This document shows, piece after piece, positions 1 to 7,995 of a stretch of DNA of 64,000 nt. The stretch's first letter is position 1; every line of letters starts with the position of its first letter. Origin of the DNA: Rhodospirillaceae bacterium (GTDB lineage Bacteria; Pseudomonadota; Alphaproteobacteria; Rhodospirillales; Casp-alpha2); contig JABJBP010000137.1 of NCBI GenBank assembly GCA_018665815.1, forward strand, positions 1 to 64,000, read 5' to 3'. The position numbers and the translations under genes were made by a program. The notes beneath the pieces were generated by a model, which saw nothing but the letters and a program-made list of their open reading frames with translations, had not been told where the DNA came from and did not search any database.

Positions 1-264
1 ATCTATGACGGCAAGGTCGTTAAAATTGTCGACTTCGGCGCCTTCGTGAACTACATGGGCGCGAAAGACGGCCTGGTTCACATCTCCGAGCTTGCTGATC
101 ACCGGGTCGGCAAGGTCACGGACATCATCCAAGAGGGCGATATGGTGAAAGCCAAGCTCATCGGGATTGATGACCGCGGCAAGGTCAAGCTGTCCATGCG
201 CATGGTCGATCAAGAGACCGGTGCGGACATCTCCGATCAGATGAAGCCGAAGGAACGGGGCTAA
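1..264 (+). CDS. pnp: Polyribonucleotide nucleotidyltransferase, C-terminal fragment (S1 domain)
   Basis: Open from the first base of the window in frame 1, so only the last 87 residues are present. They form the RNA-binding S1 domain of PNPase: the opening [15 protein letters not shown], the central [10 protein letters not shown] and the closing [10 protein letters not shown] are hallmark S1/PNPase segments, and the tail DQETGADI is typical of alphaproteobacterial PNPase. The enzyme degrades mRNA 3' to 5' by phosphorolysis in the degradosome. The KH domain and the catalytic RNase PH domains lie upstream of the window. A strong terminator follows about 35 bases after the stop codon. Confidence 0.93.
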   Translation: MYDGKVVKIVDFGAFVNYMGAKDGLVHISELADHRVGKVTDIIQEGDMVKAKLIGIDDRGKVKLSMRMVDQETGADISDQMKPKERG

Positions 265-300
265 AGCTAAGCCGCCCGCGGGCCTTTTCAGACAATTGAA

Positions 301-333
301 ACCGGCGGCCCCCACAGGCCGCCGGTTTTTTTT
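301..333 (+). terminator. Rho-independent terminator of pnp
   Basis: A perfect 10-bp stem (ACCGGCGGCC at 301-310 pairing with 317-326) closes a 6-base loop and runs directly into a T tract at 325-333. It separates pnp from the fab operon. Confidence 0.9.
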
Positions 334-451
334 AGAAAGTTATCTTCGTAATTCCCGGGCCATTGGGATATAAAATCGGGAGGCATCCGCGCCGCATGTT
401 GAAACCAACGCCAGCGCGGGTTCTAATGAAGTGCGAAGGAAGGCGGCGAAT

Positions 452-967
452 TTGACCCAGCAAAACAGCTTTAATTACGATGAACTCCTGGCCTGCGGGC
501 GCGGCGAGCTCTTTGGCGCCGGCAACGCGCAACTTCCATTGCCGCCGATGCTGATGTTCGACCGAATTACATCAATCACTGCCGATGGCGGCGCTTACGG
601 CAAAGGCCAGATCGTTGCCGAATTGGATGTCAAACCGGACCTCTGGTTCTTTCTTTGCCATTTTCAAGGTGATCCGGTGATGCCGGGGTGTCTTGGGCTT
701 GATGCTTTGTGGCAGATGGTTGGGTTTTTTTTGGGATGGACGGGCGCGCCGGGGCGTGGCCGTGCGCTCGGCGTCGGTCAGGTTAAATTCACTGAACAAG
801 TTCAGCCCTCGGCGTCATTGGTGTCTTTCGCCGTGGATATCAAGCGGGTCATGAGCCGAAAGATTACATTGGGCATCGCCGATGGTAAGATGATGGTGGA
901 CGGCACCGTGGCTTACGTGGCCGAAGGTTTGAAGGTGACATTATTTACCGACGACGCCGAAACTTGA
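452..967 (+). CDS. fabA: 3-hydroxyacyl-[acyl-carrier-protein] dehydratase/isomerase FabA
   Basis: FabA dehydrates 3-hydroxydecanoyl-ACP and isomerises trans-2- to cis-3-decenoyl-ACP, the branch point to unsaturated fatty acids in the cytoplasm. Visible family motifs are [12 protein letters not shown] near the N-terminus, the catalytic His in [11 protein letters not shown] and the catalytic Asp in [12 protein letters not shown] chose the TTG at 452 because GAAGGAAGG lies just upstream and it gives 171 residues, the usual FabA length; a GTG at 431 would add seven residues. A run of eight T residues near 724-731 does not break the frame. It is followed closely by fabB and fabI, the normal alphaproteobacterial order. 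FabZ is excluded by the length and the FabA-specific motifs. Confidence 0.95.
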   Translation: MTQQNSFNYDELLACGRGELFGAGNAQLPLPPMLMFDRITSITADGGAYGKGQIVAELDVKPDLWFFLCHFQGDPVMPGCLGLDALWQMVGFFLGWTGAPGRGRALGVGQVKFTEQVQPSASLVSFAVDIKRVMSRKITLGIADGKMMVDGTVAYVAEGLKVTLFTDDAET

Positions 968-987
968 AGAGCGAGGAACGGGCTTTT

Positions 988-2208
988 ATGCGACGCGTAG
1001 TAGTAACCGGAATGGGGATCGTATCGTGCATCGGCAACAACAAGGATGAAGTGCTTGATTCCTTGAAGGCCGGTCGCTCGGGAATTTCCTTTAGTGAAGA
1101 ATATGCCGAACGCGGGTTCCGCTCTCATGTCCATGGGGCGCCGCAGATAGACATGGATAATTTTATTGATCGCAAGCTTCGGCGTTTCATGGGTGACGGC
1201 GCGGCTTACAATTATGTCGCGATGCGCGAAGCCATTGCCGATGCCGGACTGGAGCAGACGGATGTGTCAAATGAGCGCACTGGGCTTGTCATGGGGTCTG
1301 GTGGGCCGTCGACGTCGGCACTAGTGAACGCCGCCGATACGGCGCGTGAAAAAAGCGCCAAACGGGTCGGACCTTATGCAGTGCCGAAAGCCATGTGCTC
1401 GACGAATTCCGCCAATCTTTCGACAGCGTTCGGTATGCGCGGCCTCAGCTATTCCATATCGTCTGCCTGCGCGACCAGCGCGCATTGTGTCGGTAATGGC
1501 GCCGAATTGATCCAATGGGGAAAGCAGGATGTGGTCTTTGCCGGCGGCGGCGAGGAAGTGCATTGGACGCTGACCGTTCTCTTTGACGCCATGGGCGCGC
1601 TGTCATCCAAATTCAATGATGAGCCGACACGCGCGTCCAGACCCTTCGATGCTGGGCGCGATGGGTTTGTGATCGCCGGCGGGGCCGGCGTGGTGGTACT
1701 TGAAGAGCTGGAGCACGCGAAAGCCCGGGGTGCTAAAATTTATGGCGAAGTGGTCGGCTACGGCGCTACGTCGGACGGCGTCGATATGGTTGCGCCGTCG
1801 GGTGAAGGCGGTATGCGGTGCATGCAGATGGCGATTCAAGGCCTCGGCAACACGCCCGTCGATTATATTAATGCGCATGGGACATCGACACCGGTCGGCG
1901 ATACCATTGAGATCAAGGGAATCCGCGAAGTGTTTGGCTCCCACCGCCCGAAAATTACATCGACCAAATCGCTCACAGGCCATTCGCAAGGCGCCACGGG
2001 TGTACATGAAGTGATCTATTCGTTGATTATGCTAGATAACGATTTCATCGCGGCTTCAGCGAATGTCGAAACCCTAGATCCGGATGTCGGCGATGCAGAT
2101 ATTGTCACCGAACGGATTGATGACGCCGGACTGAAATGCGTGTTGTCCAATAGCTTCGGTTTTGGCGGGACTAACGCGACGCTCGCTTTCAACCGATTAG
2201 AACAATAG
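988..2208 (+). CDS. fabB: 3-oxoacyl-[acyl-carrier-protein] synthase I FabB
   Basis: Condensing enzyme that elongates cis-unsaturated acyl-ACPs with malonyl-ACP. About 406 residues from the ATG at 988 ([17 protein letters not shown], the conserved family N-terminus); an in-frame TTG at 964 overlapping the fabA stop is less likely. The thiolase-fold catalytic triad is visible: Cys in SSACATSAH, His in [11 protein letters not shown] and His in [10 protein letters not shown]; the Gly-rich NSFGFGGTN lies near the C-terminus. Position directly after fabA favours FabB over FabF. Confidence 0.95.
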   Translation: MRRVVVTGMGIVSCIGNNKDEVLDSLKAGRSGISFSEEYAERGFRSHVHGAPQIDMDNFIDRKLRRFMGDGAAYNYVAMREAIADAGLEQTDVSNERTGLVMGSGGPSTSALVNAADTAREKSAKRVGPYAVPKAMCSTNSANLSTAFGMRGLSYSISSACATSAHCVGNGAELIQWGKQDVVFAGGGEEVHWTLTVLFDAMGALSSKFNDEPTRASRPFDAGRDGFVIAGGAGVVVLEELEHAKARGAKIYGEVVGYGATSDGVDMVAPSGEGGMRCMQMAIQGLGNTPVDYINAHGTSTPVGDTIEIKGIREVFGSHRPKITSTKSLTGHSQGATGVHEVIYSLIMLDNDFIAASANVETLDPDVGDADIVTERIDDAGLKCVLSNSFGFGGTNATLAFNRLEQ

Positions 2209-2244
2209 AGATCGGCCCGCCGTCTGGCCTGTGGAAAAATAGTG

Positions 2245-3084
2245 ATGCCTGAATCAGTGAAATCCGATAATGACGCCTGGGCGAGCGCCGCGCCTGGCCC
2301 TTTGATGGCCGGCAAACGTGGCCTGATCATGGGCGTTGCCAACCACAATTCTATTGCATGGGGCATTGCCCGGATGCTGCATCATCATGGCGCGGAATTG
2401 GCATTCACCTTTCAAGGTGACGCATTGGAACGCCGGGTGCGGCCGTTGGCCGAACAGGTCGGATCGGACATGGTGCACCATTGCGATGTCGAGGACATGG
2501 GGACAGTCGATGGCGTCTTCGATGCCCTGGGCGGCAAATGGGACGGTTTGGATTTTGTTGTCCACGCCATTGCCTATTCCGACAAAGAAGAACTGAAGGG
2601 TCGGTATGTTGATACAACCCAAGAAAACTTCCGCCGCACACTGGATGTATCGTGTTTTTCCTTTACCGCCATTTCCCGCGCCGCCGCGGAAATGATGACC
2701 GACGGCGGCAGTCTTTTAACGCTAAGTTTTTACGGCGCTGAGAAGGTGATGCCCAACTACAATGTCATGGGCATCGCCAAAGCAGCGCTGGAGGCCAGCG
2801 TGCGTTATTTAGCTAATGATCTAGGTTCCCAAGATATTCGCGTCAACGCGATTTCCGCCGGCCCTATGCGGACGTTGGCCGGTAGTGCCATTGGCGGCGC
2901 GCGGGATATTCTTCGGCGCTCGCAGGAAATGGCGCCACTCAACCGGCCCTTGGTGCAAGAGGACCTTGGCGGCGCCGCGTTGTATTTGTTGTCTGATTTG
3001 TCGCGCAGCGTGACCGGTGAAATTCATCACGTCGACAGTGGCTACAACGCTATCGGAATGTCGAATGCCGACGGCGGCGAATGA
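2245..3084 (+). CDS. fabI: Enoyl-[acyl-carrier-protein] reductase (NADH) FabI
   Basis: Short-chain dehydrogenase-type enoyl-ACP reductase that completes each elongation cycle and is the usual triclosan target. FabI features: LIMGVANHNSIAWGIA nucleotide-binding segment, the YxMxxxK-type active site (YNVMGIAK), SAGPMRTLAGSAI after it, and GYNAIGM at the C-terminus. The N-terminus carries about 23 residues before the Rossmann strand, a little longer than Escherichia coli FabI. An ATG at 2245 is preceded by a GTG one codon earlier. Third gene of the fabA-fabB-fabI set, 36 bases after fabB. Confidence 0.94.
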   Translation: MPESVKSDNDAWASAAPGPLMAGKRGLIMGVANHNSIAWGIARMLHHHGAELAFTFQGDALERRVRPLAEQVGSDMVHHCDVEDMGTVDGVFDALGGKWDGLDFVVHAIAYSDKEELKGRYVDTTQENFRRTLDVSCFSFTAISRAAAEMMTDGGSLLTLSFYGAEKVMPNYNVMGIAKAALEASVRYLANDLGSQDIRVNAISAGPMRTLAGSAIGGARDILRRSQEMAPLNRPLVQEDLGGAALYLLSDLSRSVTGEIHHVDSGYNAIGMSNADGGE

Positions 3085-3145
3085 GCTTAGGGGATTTCGT
3101 CGACCGCCGGCTGTTCGTGCACATTAGAAAAGTTTCAGACAACTA

Positions 3146-3174
3146 TTGACGTATCCGGCGTTGGCACCTATTTT
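3146..3174 (+). promoter_or_regulatory. Sigma70-type promoter of irr
   Basis: TTGACG (3146-3151), a 17-base spacer, then TATTTT (3169-3174). The expected transcription start near 3181 is 35-60 bases before the candidate irr starts, so irr can be transcribed separately from the fab operon. Confidence 0.6.
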
Positions 3175-3241
3175 CCATAAAATAATTGTGGGTTTGTGAG
3201 CCCCTTTATTTGATGTGCAAACGATTTATATGGAAGCCGTC

Positions 3242-3652
3242 ATGGACGCCAGACCCTATAGCCACGTTATCGAAAAACTCCGCGACGCGGGGCTGCGGCC
3301 AACGCGCCAGAGGATTGCGCTGGCGAAGCTGTTGTTCGAAGGGGGGGACCGGCATGTGACCGCCGAGAGCCTGCATGCCGAGGCGCAGGATGCCGCCATT
3401 CGGGTTTCCCTCGCGACCGTCTACAATACGCTTCATCAGTTTACGGCGTCTGGTTTGCTGCGAGAGATCGTTGTCGATTCACAACGTTGCTATTTCGATA
3501 CCAACACATCTGATCACCATCATTTCTTCTTTGAAGGCTCGAACCGCCTGGAAGATATCCCCGGTGACGAGGTGGTATTGTCGCGCTTGCCCGAGCCACC
3601 GGTCGGAAAATCCGTCAAGCGCATCGATGTTTTCGTGCATCTTCAAGAATAA
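3242..3652 (+). CDS. irr: Iron response regulator Irr (Fur family)
   Basis: Fur-superfamily transcription factor. In alphaproteobacteria Irr senses haem/iron status, represses haem and iron-using genes when iron is low and activates iron uptake. The winged-helix half contains GLRPTRQRIALAKLLF and SLATVYNTLHQF; the dimer half carries the diagnostic HHH (SDHHHFFFEG, residues 92-94), the haem/metal site of Irr proteins. The N-terminal haem regulatory motif of the Bradyrhizobium protein is absent, as in most Irr proteins. I use the ATG at 3242 (136 residues) because GGAAG lies five bases upstream; ATG 3230 and GTG 3215 are alternatives. Linkage of irr with fabA/fabB is known in rhizobia. The adjacent rubrerythrin unit is a plausible target. 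Confidence 0.88.
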   Translation: MDARPYSHVIEKLRDAGLRPTRQRIALAKLLFEGGDRHVTAESLHAEAQDAAIRVSLATVYNTLHQFTASGLLREIVVDSQRCYFDTNTSDHHHFFFEGSNRLEDIPGDEVVLSRLPEPPVGKSVKRIDVFVHLQE

Positions 3653-3685
3653 ATTACATTAAATCAATTAGTTATAATCCTGTTT

Positions 3686-3704
3686 AGAAGAAATAAAATC
3701 TTCT
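3686..3704 (+). promoter_or_regulatory. Inverted repeat before rubrerythrin, candidate operator
   Basis: AGAAGA (3686-3691) and TCTTCT (3699-3704) form a perfect 6-bp dyad with a 7-base AT-only spacer. The left arm is part of TTTAGAA, which resembles one half of the iron-control element bound by Irr. A TTGACT (3704-3709) follows directly, so a protein bound here would touch a possible -35 region of the rubrerythrin promoter. The -10 assignment is not clear. Confidence 0.35.
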
Positions 3705-3811
3705 TGACTCTCTTTATGTGCTTTATCATATTGGGATGATAAGGTGGCATTGTTCGGTGCCGCCACCGAAGGTTTATCCATTTTTCACGATACCCAAGAG
3801 GGAGAGCAAAT

Positions 3812-4228
3812 ATGAGCCTGCAAGGGACCAAGACCGAAGAAAATCTGAAAGCCGCGTTCGCCGGTGAATCCCAAGCCAACCGTCGTTACCTCTATTTCGC
3901 CCAAAAGGCGGACATTGAAGGCTACAACGATGTTGCTGCCGTTTTCCGGTCAACCGCCGAGGGCGAAACCGGTCACGCGCATGGTCATCTGGAATTCCTC
4001 GAAGAAGTTGGCGATCCGGCCACCGGCCTCGCCATCGGCCCCACCGGCGATAATCTGAAAGCCGCCATTGCCGGCGAAACCCATGAATATACGGATATGT
4101 ATCCGGGCATGGCGAAATCGGCCCGTGATGAAGGTTTTGATGAAATTGCCGATTGGTTCGAAACGCTCGCAAAAGCCGAGAAATCGCACGCCGGGCGCTT
4201 TCAAAAGGCCCTCGACACGATGGATTGA
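3812..4228 (+). CDS. Rubrerythrin-type diiron protein without rubredoxin domain
   Basis: 138-residue ferritin-like four-helix protein. It has two duplicated halves, each with the rubrerythrin diiron ligands: E19 and E52xxH55, then E89/E92 and E123xxH126 (AEKSHAGRF). The C-terminal rubredoxin domain with its CxxCG pairs is absent, so it belongs with the erythrin/sulerythrin-like short forms. Known family role: reduction of hydrogen peroxide using electrons from a partner. A good SD (GAGGGAGAG) precedes the ATG. The downstream Fe-S protein and DUF3501 gene probably form one unit with it, and the Fe-S protein is a candidate electron partner (inference). Confidence 0.9.
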   Translation: MSLQGTKTEENLKAAFAGESQANRRYLYFAQKADIEGYNDVAAVFRSTAEGETGHAHGHLEFLEEVGDPATGLAIGPTGDNLKAAIAGETHEYTDMYPGMAKSARDEGFDEIADWFETLAKAEKSHAGRFQKALDTMD

Positions 4229-4270
4229 GGCTGATCGGGGGCAACTCCGATGCCGATATGATCGACGGAC

Positions 4271-4292
4271 GGGGGGCGTTTTGGCGACCCCC
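4271..4292 (+). other. GC-rich hairpin between rubrerythrin and the Fe-S gene
   Basis: GGGGG (4271-4275) pairs with CCCCC (4288-4292), with a G-A mismatch and two further pairs inside. No T tract follows, so this looks like an mRNA 3' stabiliser or processing element rather than a terminator. Confidence 0.35.
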
Positions 4293-4330
4293 GAACTGGT
4301 TCAGCACGATAGTTAATGGAGATTTGCGCC

Positions 4331-5665
4331 ATGAGCGAAGGCAGTCTCGAGGCGCCGGAACGGCACCCACTGGCGTGGACCGAAGCCAGTTTTTACGACG
4401 ATGCGGAAATCGATTCCGAACTGCGCCGGCAGTTCGACGTGTGCCATGGTTGCCGGCGGTGTTTCAATCTTTGTGACAGTTTTCCGAAATTATTCGATTT
4501 GATTGATGAATCGGATCCGGGTGAACTTGATACTGTCTCCAGCACTGATTTCAAACCTGTCATTGATGCCTGCACACTCTGTGACATGTGTTTCATGACC
4601 AAGTGCCCTTATGTGCCGCCGCATGAATTCGCCATTGATTTCCCACACCTGATGCTGCGCGCTCGGGCTGCCGAGATGAAGAAAACCGGCGTGCCCTTTG
4701 GCGAGAAACAATTGACCAAAACCGACCGCAACGGCCGATTGGCGGCGATGACACCGGGGCTGGCGAACTGGGCATCGAAATGCGGCAATCACCTGACCCG
4801 GCCGGTCATGGAAAGCGCTCTCGGTGTCCACCGGGACGCGGCGTTGCCGAAGTTTCATTCAGATACTTTCGAGAAACGCGCCAAGAAGGCACCTGAGGTT
4901 GCCACGGATGCCCCGGCGCATGGGCGCAAGGCCGTTCTGTATGCAACGTGCTTCGCCAATTTTAATAATCCCGATATCGGCTCGGCGGCGCGCCATATCC
5001 TAGCGCTGAATGGCGTTGAAACGGAAGTCGTCTACCCGCGTTGCTGCGGCATGCCACAACTTGAACAGGGTGATATCGCTGCTGTCGCTGATGCGGCCAA
5101 GGAAACGGCGGCGGCATTGTTGCCCTGGGTTGAAAAGGGCTATGACATCATTGCCCTGGTGCCGTCCTGTGCCCTGATGCTGAAGTTCGAGTGGCCATTG
5201 ATTTTGCCGGATGACGAAAACATAAAACGACTAAGCACGGCGACATCCGATATCACTGAATATGTCGCGGGCATCGCCAAGAACGAAGGCATGGCTGGCG
5301 GACTGAAACCGTTGGATGGCGGCGTCACGGTTCATATCGCGTGTCACGCCCGGGCTCAGAACATGGGCCAGAAGGGCGCCGAGATCCTGCGCCTGATCCC
5401 CGAGACAGAAATCAAGGTGATTGAGCGCTGCTCTGGTCATGGTGGCTCATGGGGGATTATGAAGGATAATTTTGAGACTGGTTTGAAGGTCGGCAAACCC
5501 GTCGCGCGCCAAGCCGCGAAAGCTGCGAGCGGACACGTGGTTTCTGAATGTCCGCTGGCCCGCGATCATATTTTGCAGGGTATCGAAAAACTTGGTGAAA
5601 AAACCGACCAGATCAGCACCGCCCAACATCCTATTGAGCTCCTCGCCAAAGCCTATGGCATATGA
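4331..5665 (+). CDS. Two-[4Fe-4S] CCG-domain oxidoreductase (GlpC/HdrB-like)
   Basis: About 444 residues. The N-terminal ferredoxin-like part has two cysteine groups, C38/C41/C44/C48 (CHGCRRCFNLC) and C81/C84/C87/C92 (CTLCDMCFMTKCP), expected to hold two [4Fe-4S] clusters. The C-terminal part has two CCG-type domains: YATCFANF with RCCGMPQLEQG, then IACHARAQN with RCSGHGG, where the second CCG reads CSG. This is the layout of GlpC, glycolate oxidase GlcF and heterodisulfide reductase subunits. ATG 4331 is preferred over 4316 because GGAG at 4318 would then be a correctly spaced SD. It overlaps the next gene by four bases if the upstream start of that gene is used. The gene set rubrerythrin, this protein and DUF3501 recurs in alphaproteobacteria; the substrate is unknown. 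Confidence 0.82.
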   Translation: MSEGSLEAPERHPLAWTEASFYDDAEIDSELRRQFDVCHGCRRCFNLCDSFPKLFDLIDESDPGELDTVSSTDFKPVIDACTLCDMCFMTKCPYVPPHEFAIDFPHLMLRARAAEMKKTGVPFGEKQLTKTDRNGRLAAMTPGLANWASKCGNHLTRPVMESALGVHRDAALPKFHSDTFEKRAKKAPEVATDAPAHGRKAVLYATCFANFNNPDIGSAARHILALNGVETEVVYPRCCGMPQLEQGDIAAVADAAKETAAALLPWVEKGYDIIALVPSCALMLKFEWPLILPDDENIKRLSTATSDITEYVAGIAKNEGMAGGLKPLDGGVTVHIACHARAQNMGQKGAEILRLIPETEIKVIERCSGHGGSWGIMKDNFETGLKVGKPVARQAAKAASGHVVSECPLARDHILQGIEKLGEKTDQISTAQHPIELLAKAYGI

Positions 5666-5688
5666 GCGAACCGAGTGGAGTTAGCGCC

Positions 5689-6282
5689 ATGAGCTCGAAT
5701 ACCGAGATGACCCGCGCCGATATTATGTCGATGGATGACTACGGCCCAGTCCGTGCCGAACGACGCAAGCGAATGTCAGAGATCAAGCGCCACCGGCGGC
5801 TTGCCGTCGGCCCGGACGCGACCTTCTATTTCGAGAGTTACGAGACCATGTGGCATCAGGTTCATGAAATGCTCTATATCGAGCGCGGTGGCGAGGAACA
5901 GATCGCCGATGAGCTGAACGCTTACAATCCATTGATCCCGAAGGGCCGTGAATTGGTCGCGACCTTGATGTTTGAAATTGACGACGAAGACCGCCGGGGC
6001 AAATTCCTTGCGGGCCTGGGCGGGGTTGAAGAAACGGTGACAATAACCCTCGGCGACGAAGTCATCCGTGGTGTGCCGGAAGAAGACGTCGACCGGACAA
6101 GCGCCGAGGGCAAGGCTTCATCGGTCCAATTTCTGCATTTTCCATTCACCGATGGGCAAGTCGCCTTATTCCGTGATCCTGGCATCAAAGCCGTTCTTGC
6201 CATCGAACATCCAAAATATGGGCACATGACTGTCATCGCCAAGCAAGCGCGCGACTCATTGTTAGCTGATTTTTCCACCTAG
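5689..6282 (+). CDS. DUF3501 family protein
   Basis: 197-residue soluble protein without signal peptide or membrane segment. Features that I recognise as DUF3501: TRADIMSMDDYGPVRAERRKRM at the start (its core RADI...DDY...RAERR), the FYFESYETMWHQVHEMLYIE segment, and NAYNPLIPKGRELVATLMFE. The family has no established biochemical function. I prefer ATG 5689, which has GGAG eight bases upstream and starts like its relatives; ATG 5662 overlaps the stop of the Fe-S gene (ATGA) and would add nine residues. Tight coupling to the Fe-S protein suggests a joint function, perhaps as accessory or substrate-binding partner (inference). Confidence 0.8.
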   Translation: MSSNTEMTRADIMSMDDYGPVRAERRKRMSEIKRHRRLAVGPDATFYFESYETMWHQVHEMLYIERGGEEQIADELNAYNPLIPKGRELVATLMFEIDDEDRRGKFLAGLGGVEETVTITLGDEVIRGVPEEDVDRTSAEGKASSVQFLHFPFTDGQVALFRDPGIKAVLAIEHPKYGHMTVIAKQARDSLLADFST

Positions 6283-6311
6283 TTTTTGAGGTTCAGGAGA
6301 TTAGTCAGCGC

Positions 6312-6827
6312 CTATTCGATGGTTTCGTGGCGGTAGACGCCCCAAAGCTCAACCCGTCGGAGCCATCCTTCACGGCCCTGAACCTCCACTTTGCACCATG
6401 GGGTGTCGATCGGACAACTCATCACCCGGCCAATCACGCCTGTTTCCAATCTGGCGACAGGGCTGCTTTGAGAATCCTGCTGTTGCCGTAAGGTCCGCGC
6501 CGTCTCAGTGACAATGAAGGTGCGCCGCCCCGCCAAAATGCTTTGATGGACCCAGCCCTGGGCGCCCTGCCAATCACGAACGCGCCGCCATGTACCGTAC
6601 TCGGCGATAATCTCAATCGGCAGATGCTGGCGCCGGTATACCCATTCGACCGGATATTGGACGCCCGGCCCGGTGCGCATGTTGACTTCCGTCGCGCGCA
6701 GACTGACGAACCGGGGAAGTGGCAGGCCAGAACCTCTGGTCTGTGCGGAAGAAGGTGTCGGGAGCGGCGCGATAACGCCGAGGGCTAGAACCGAAATAAG
6801 CGCGGCGCGAACCATGGACAAGTGCAT
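6312..6827 (-). CDS. Secreted protein with bacterial SH3 (SH3_4-type) domains
   Basis: About 171 residues from the ATG at 6827 (6815 is an alternative). A signal peptide is visible (hydrophobic AALISVLALGVIAPL, then PSSAQT as a likely cleavage region). Two SH3-like repeats follow. The first is LRATEVNMRTGPGVQYPVEW with RRVRDWQGAQGWVHQS; the second, more divergent, is VARLETGVIGRVMSC with CKVEVQGREGWLRR. Such periplasmic SH3 proteins bind peptidoglycan or protein ligands; none is assigned here. Two Cys (MSCPIDTPWCKV) might form a disulfide in the periplasm. It is divergent from the dehydrogenase at 6964, leaving a short shared promoter region. Confidence 0.78.
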   Translation of the reverse strand: MHLSMVRAALISVLALGVIAPLPTPSSAQTRGSGLPLPRFVSLRATEVNMRTGPGVQYPVEWVYRRQHLPIEIIAEYGTWRRVRDWQGAQGWVHQSILAGRRTFIVTETARTLRQQQDSQSSPVARLETGVIGRVMSCPIDTPWCKVEVQGREGWLRRVELWGVYRHETIE

Positions 6828-6963
6828 CTGCGGAAACCGTTCAGAATATGGAGCAACGAATCGCTTATTATAGGCCCCAAGTGCCGCTGCGCCAACGGAT
6901 GCTGGACAAGTGGTTGGCGGATTGCTATGGCCTGGGGGTACCCGCCAGCAGGGAGGCGACCTA

Positions 6964-7950
6964 ATGCCAATGAGCAAAACGCGCGTCGTGGTGACCCGGA
7001 AACTACCGGATGCTATCGAGACGCGGATGATGGAATTGTTCGACGTTCAGCTCAACCTGACCGACGATCCTATGCCGAAGGCCGACATCATTGAGGCGGT
7101 GAAAACCGCGGACGTGTTGGTGCCGACGGTGACAGATCGGATCGATGCTTCGGTGCTATCCCAAAGCGGTGAAAATCTCCGACTGGTTGCCAATTACGGC
7201 ACCGGCGTTGACCACATTGACCTGGCCACGGCGCGGCAGCGGAATATTACCGTCACCAACACCCCGGATGTGCTGACAGAAGATACCGCCGACATGACCA
7301 TGGGCTTGATTTTGGCCGTCTCGCGCCGCCTCACCGAAGGTGAACGACAGTTGCGCAGCGGCGACTGGGCAGGCTGGTCGCCGACCGGCATGCTGGGGCA
7401 CCGGATCTACGGCAAACGCTTGGGCATTGTCGGCATGGGCCGCATCGGCCAGGCACTGGCCCGCCGGGCACGCGGGTTTGGTCTGTCCATCCACTATCAC
7501 AATCGCCACCCTGTCCACGAAGAACTTGAGGGTGAATTAGAGGCAACCTACTGGGAAAGCCTCGATCAAATGCTGGCCCGCATGGATGTGATTTCCATCA
7601 ATTGCCCCCACACACCGGCGACGTATCATCTGTTGTCGGCGAGGCGTCTGAAGCTGCTGCAGCCGCAAGCCGTGATCGTCAACACGTCGCGCGGCGAAGT
7701 GATTGATGAAAACGCCCTGACGCGGATGCTGGTTGGCGGCGAGATTGGTGGTGCCGGGCTGGACGTATTTGAGCACGAGCCGGCCGTCAATCCGAAGCTT
7801 GTGGCCCTCGATAATGTCGTGTTGCTGCCGCACATGGGGTCGGCAACCCATGAGGGGCGCATCGACATGGGTGAAAAAGTGTTGATCAACATCAAGACGT
7901 TCATTGATGGGCACAATCCGCCGGATCGGGTGCTGGGCGAAGGTTTCTAA
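6964..7950 (+). CDS. D-isomer 2-hydroxyacid dehydrogenase (glyoxylate/hydroxypyruvate reductase-like)
   Basis: 328-residue NAD(P)-dependent D-2-hydroxyacid dehydrogenase. The catalytic domain begins TRVVVTRKLPD; the Rossmann motif is GIVGMGRIGQALARRA; the substrate Arg lies in NTSRGEVIDE, Glu in FEHEPAVN and the catalytic His in LLPHMGSAT. TGVDHIDLATA and TPDVLTEDTADM are typical of the GyaR/glyoxylate reductase group, so glyoxylate or hydroxypyruvate is the likeliest substrate, but the exact acid cannot be read from sequence. The start at 6964 follows GGAGG with ideal spacing; the open frame reaches back to 6910. Confidence 0.85.
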   Translation: MPMSKTRVVVTRKLPDAIETRMMELFDVQLNLTDDPMPKADIIEAVKTADVLVPTVTDRIDASVLSQSGENLRLVANYGTGVDHIDLATARQRNITVTNTPDVLTEDTADMTMGLILAVSRRLTEGERQLRSGDWAGWSPTGMLGHRIYGKRLGIVGMGRIGQALARRARGFGLSIHYHNRHPVHEELEGELEATYWESLDQMLARMDVISINCPHTPATYHLLSARRLKLLQPQAVIVNTSRGEVIDENALTRMLVGGEIGGAGLDVFEHEPAVNPKLVALDNVVLLPHMGSATHEGRIDMGEKVLINIKTFIDGHNPPDRVLGEGF

Positions 7951-7995
7951 AGGTTTGCGTGCACCCACAGGCTAAGCCCCAGAGGCAGTCTTCCC

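Noticed and set aside
724-731. Run of eight T residues inside fabA, a possible frameshift site
   Set aside because: The reading frame is intact through it and matches the FabA family on both sides.
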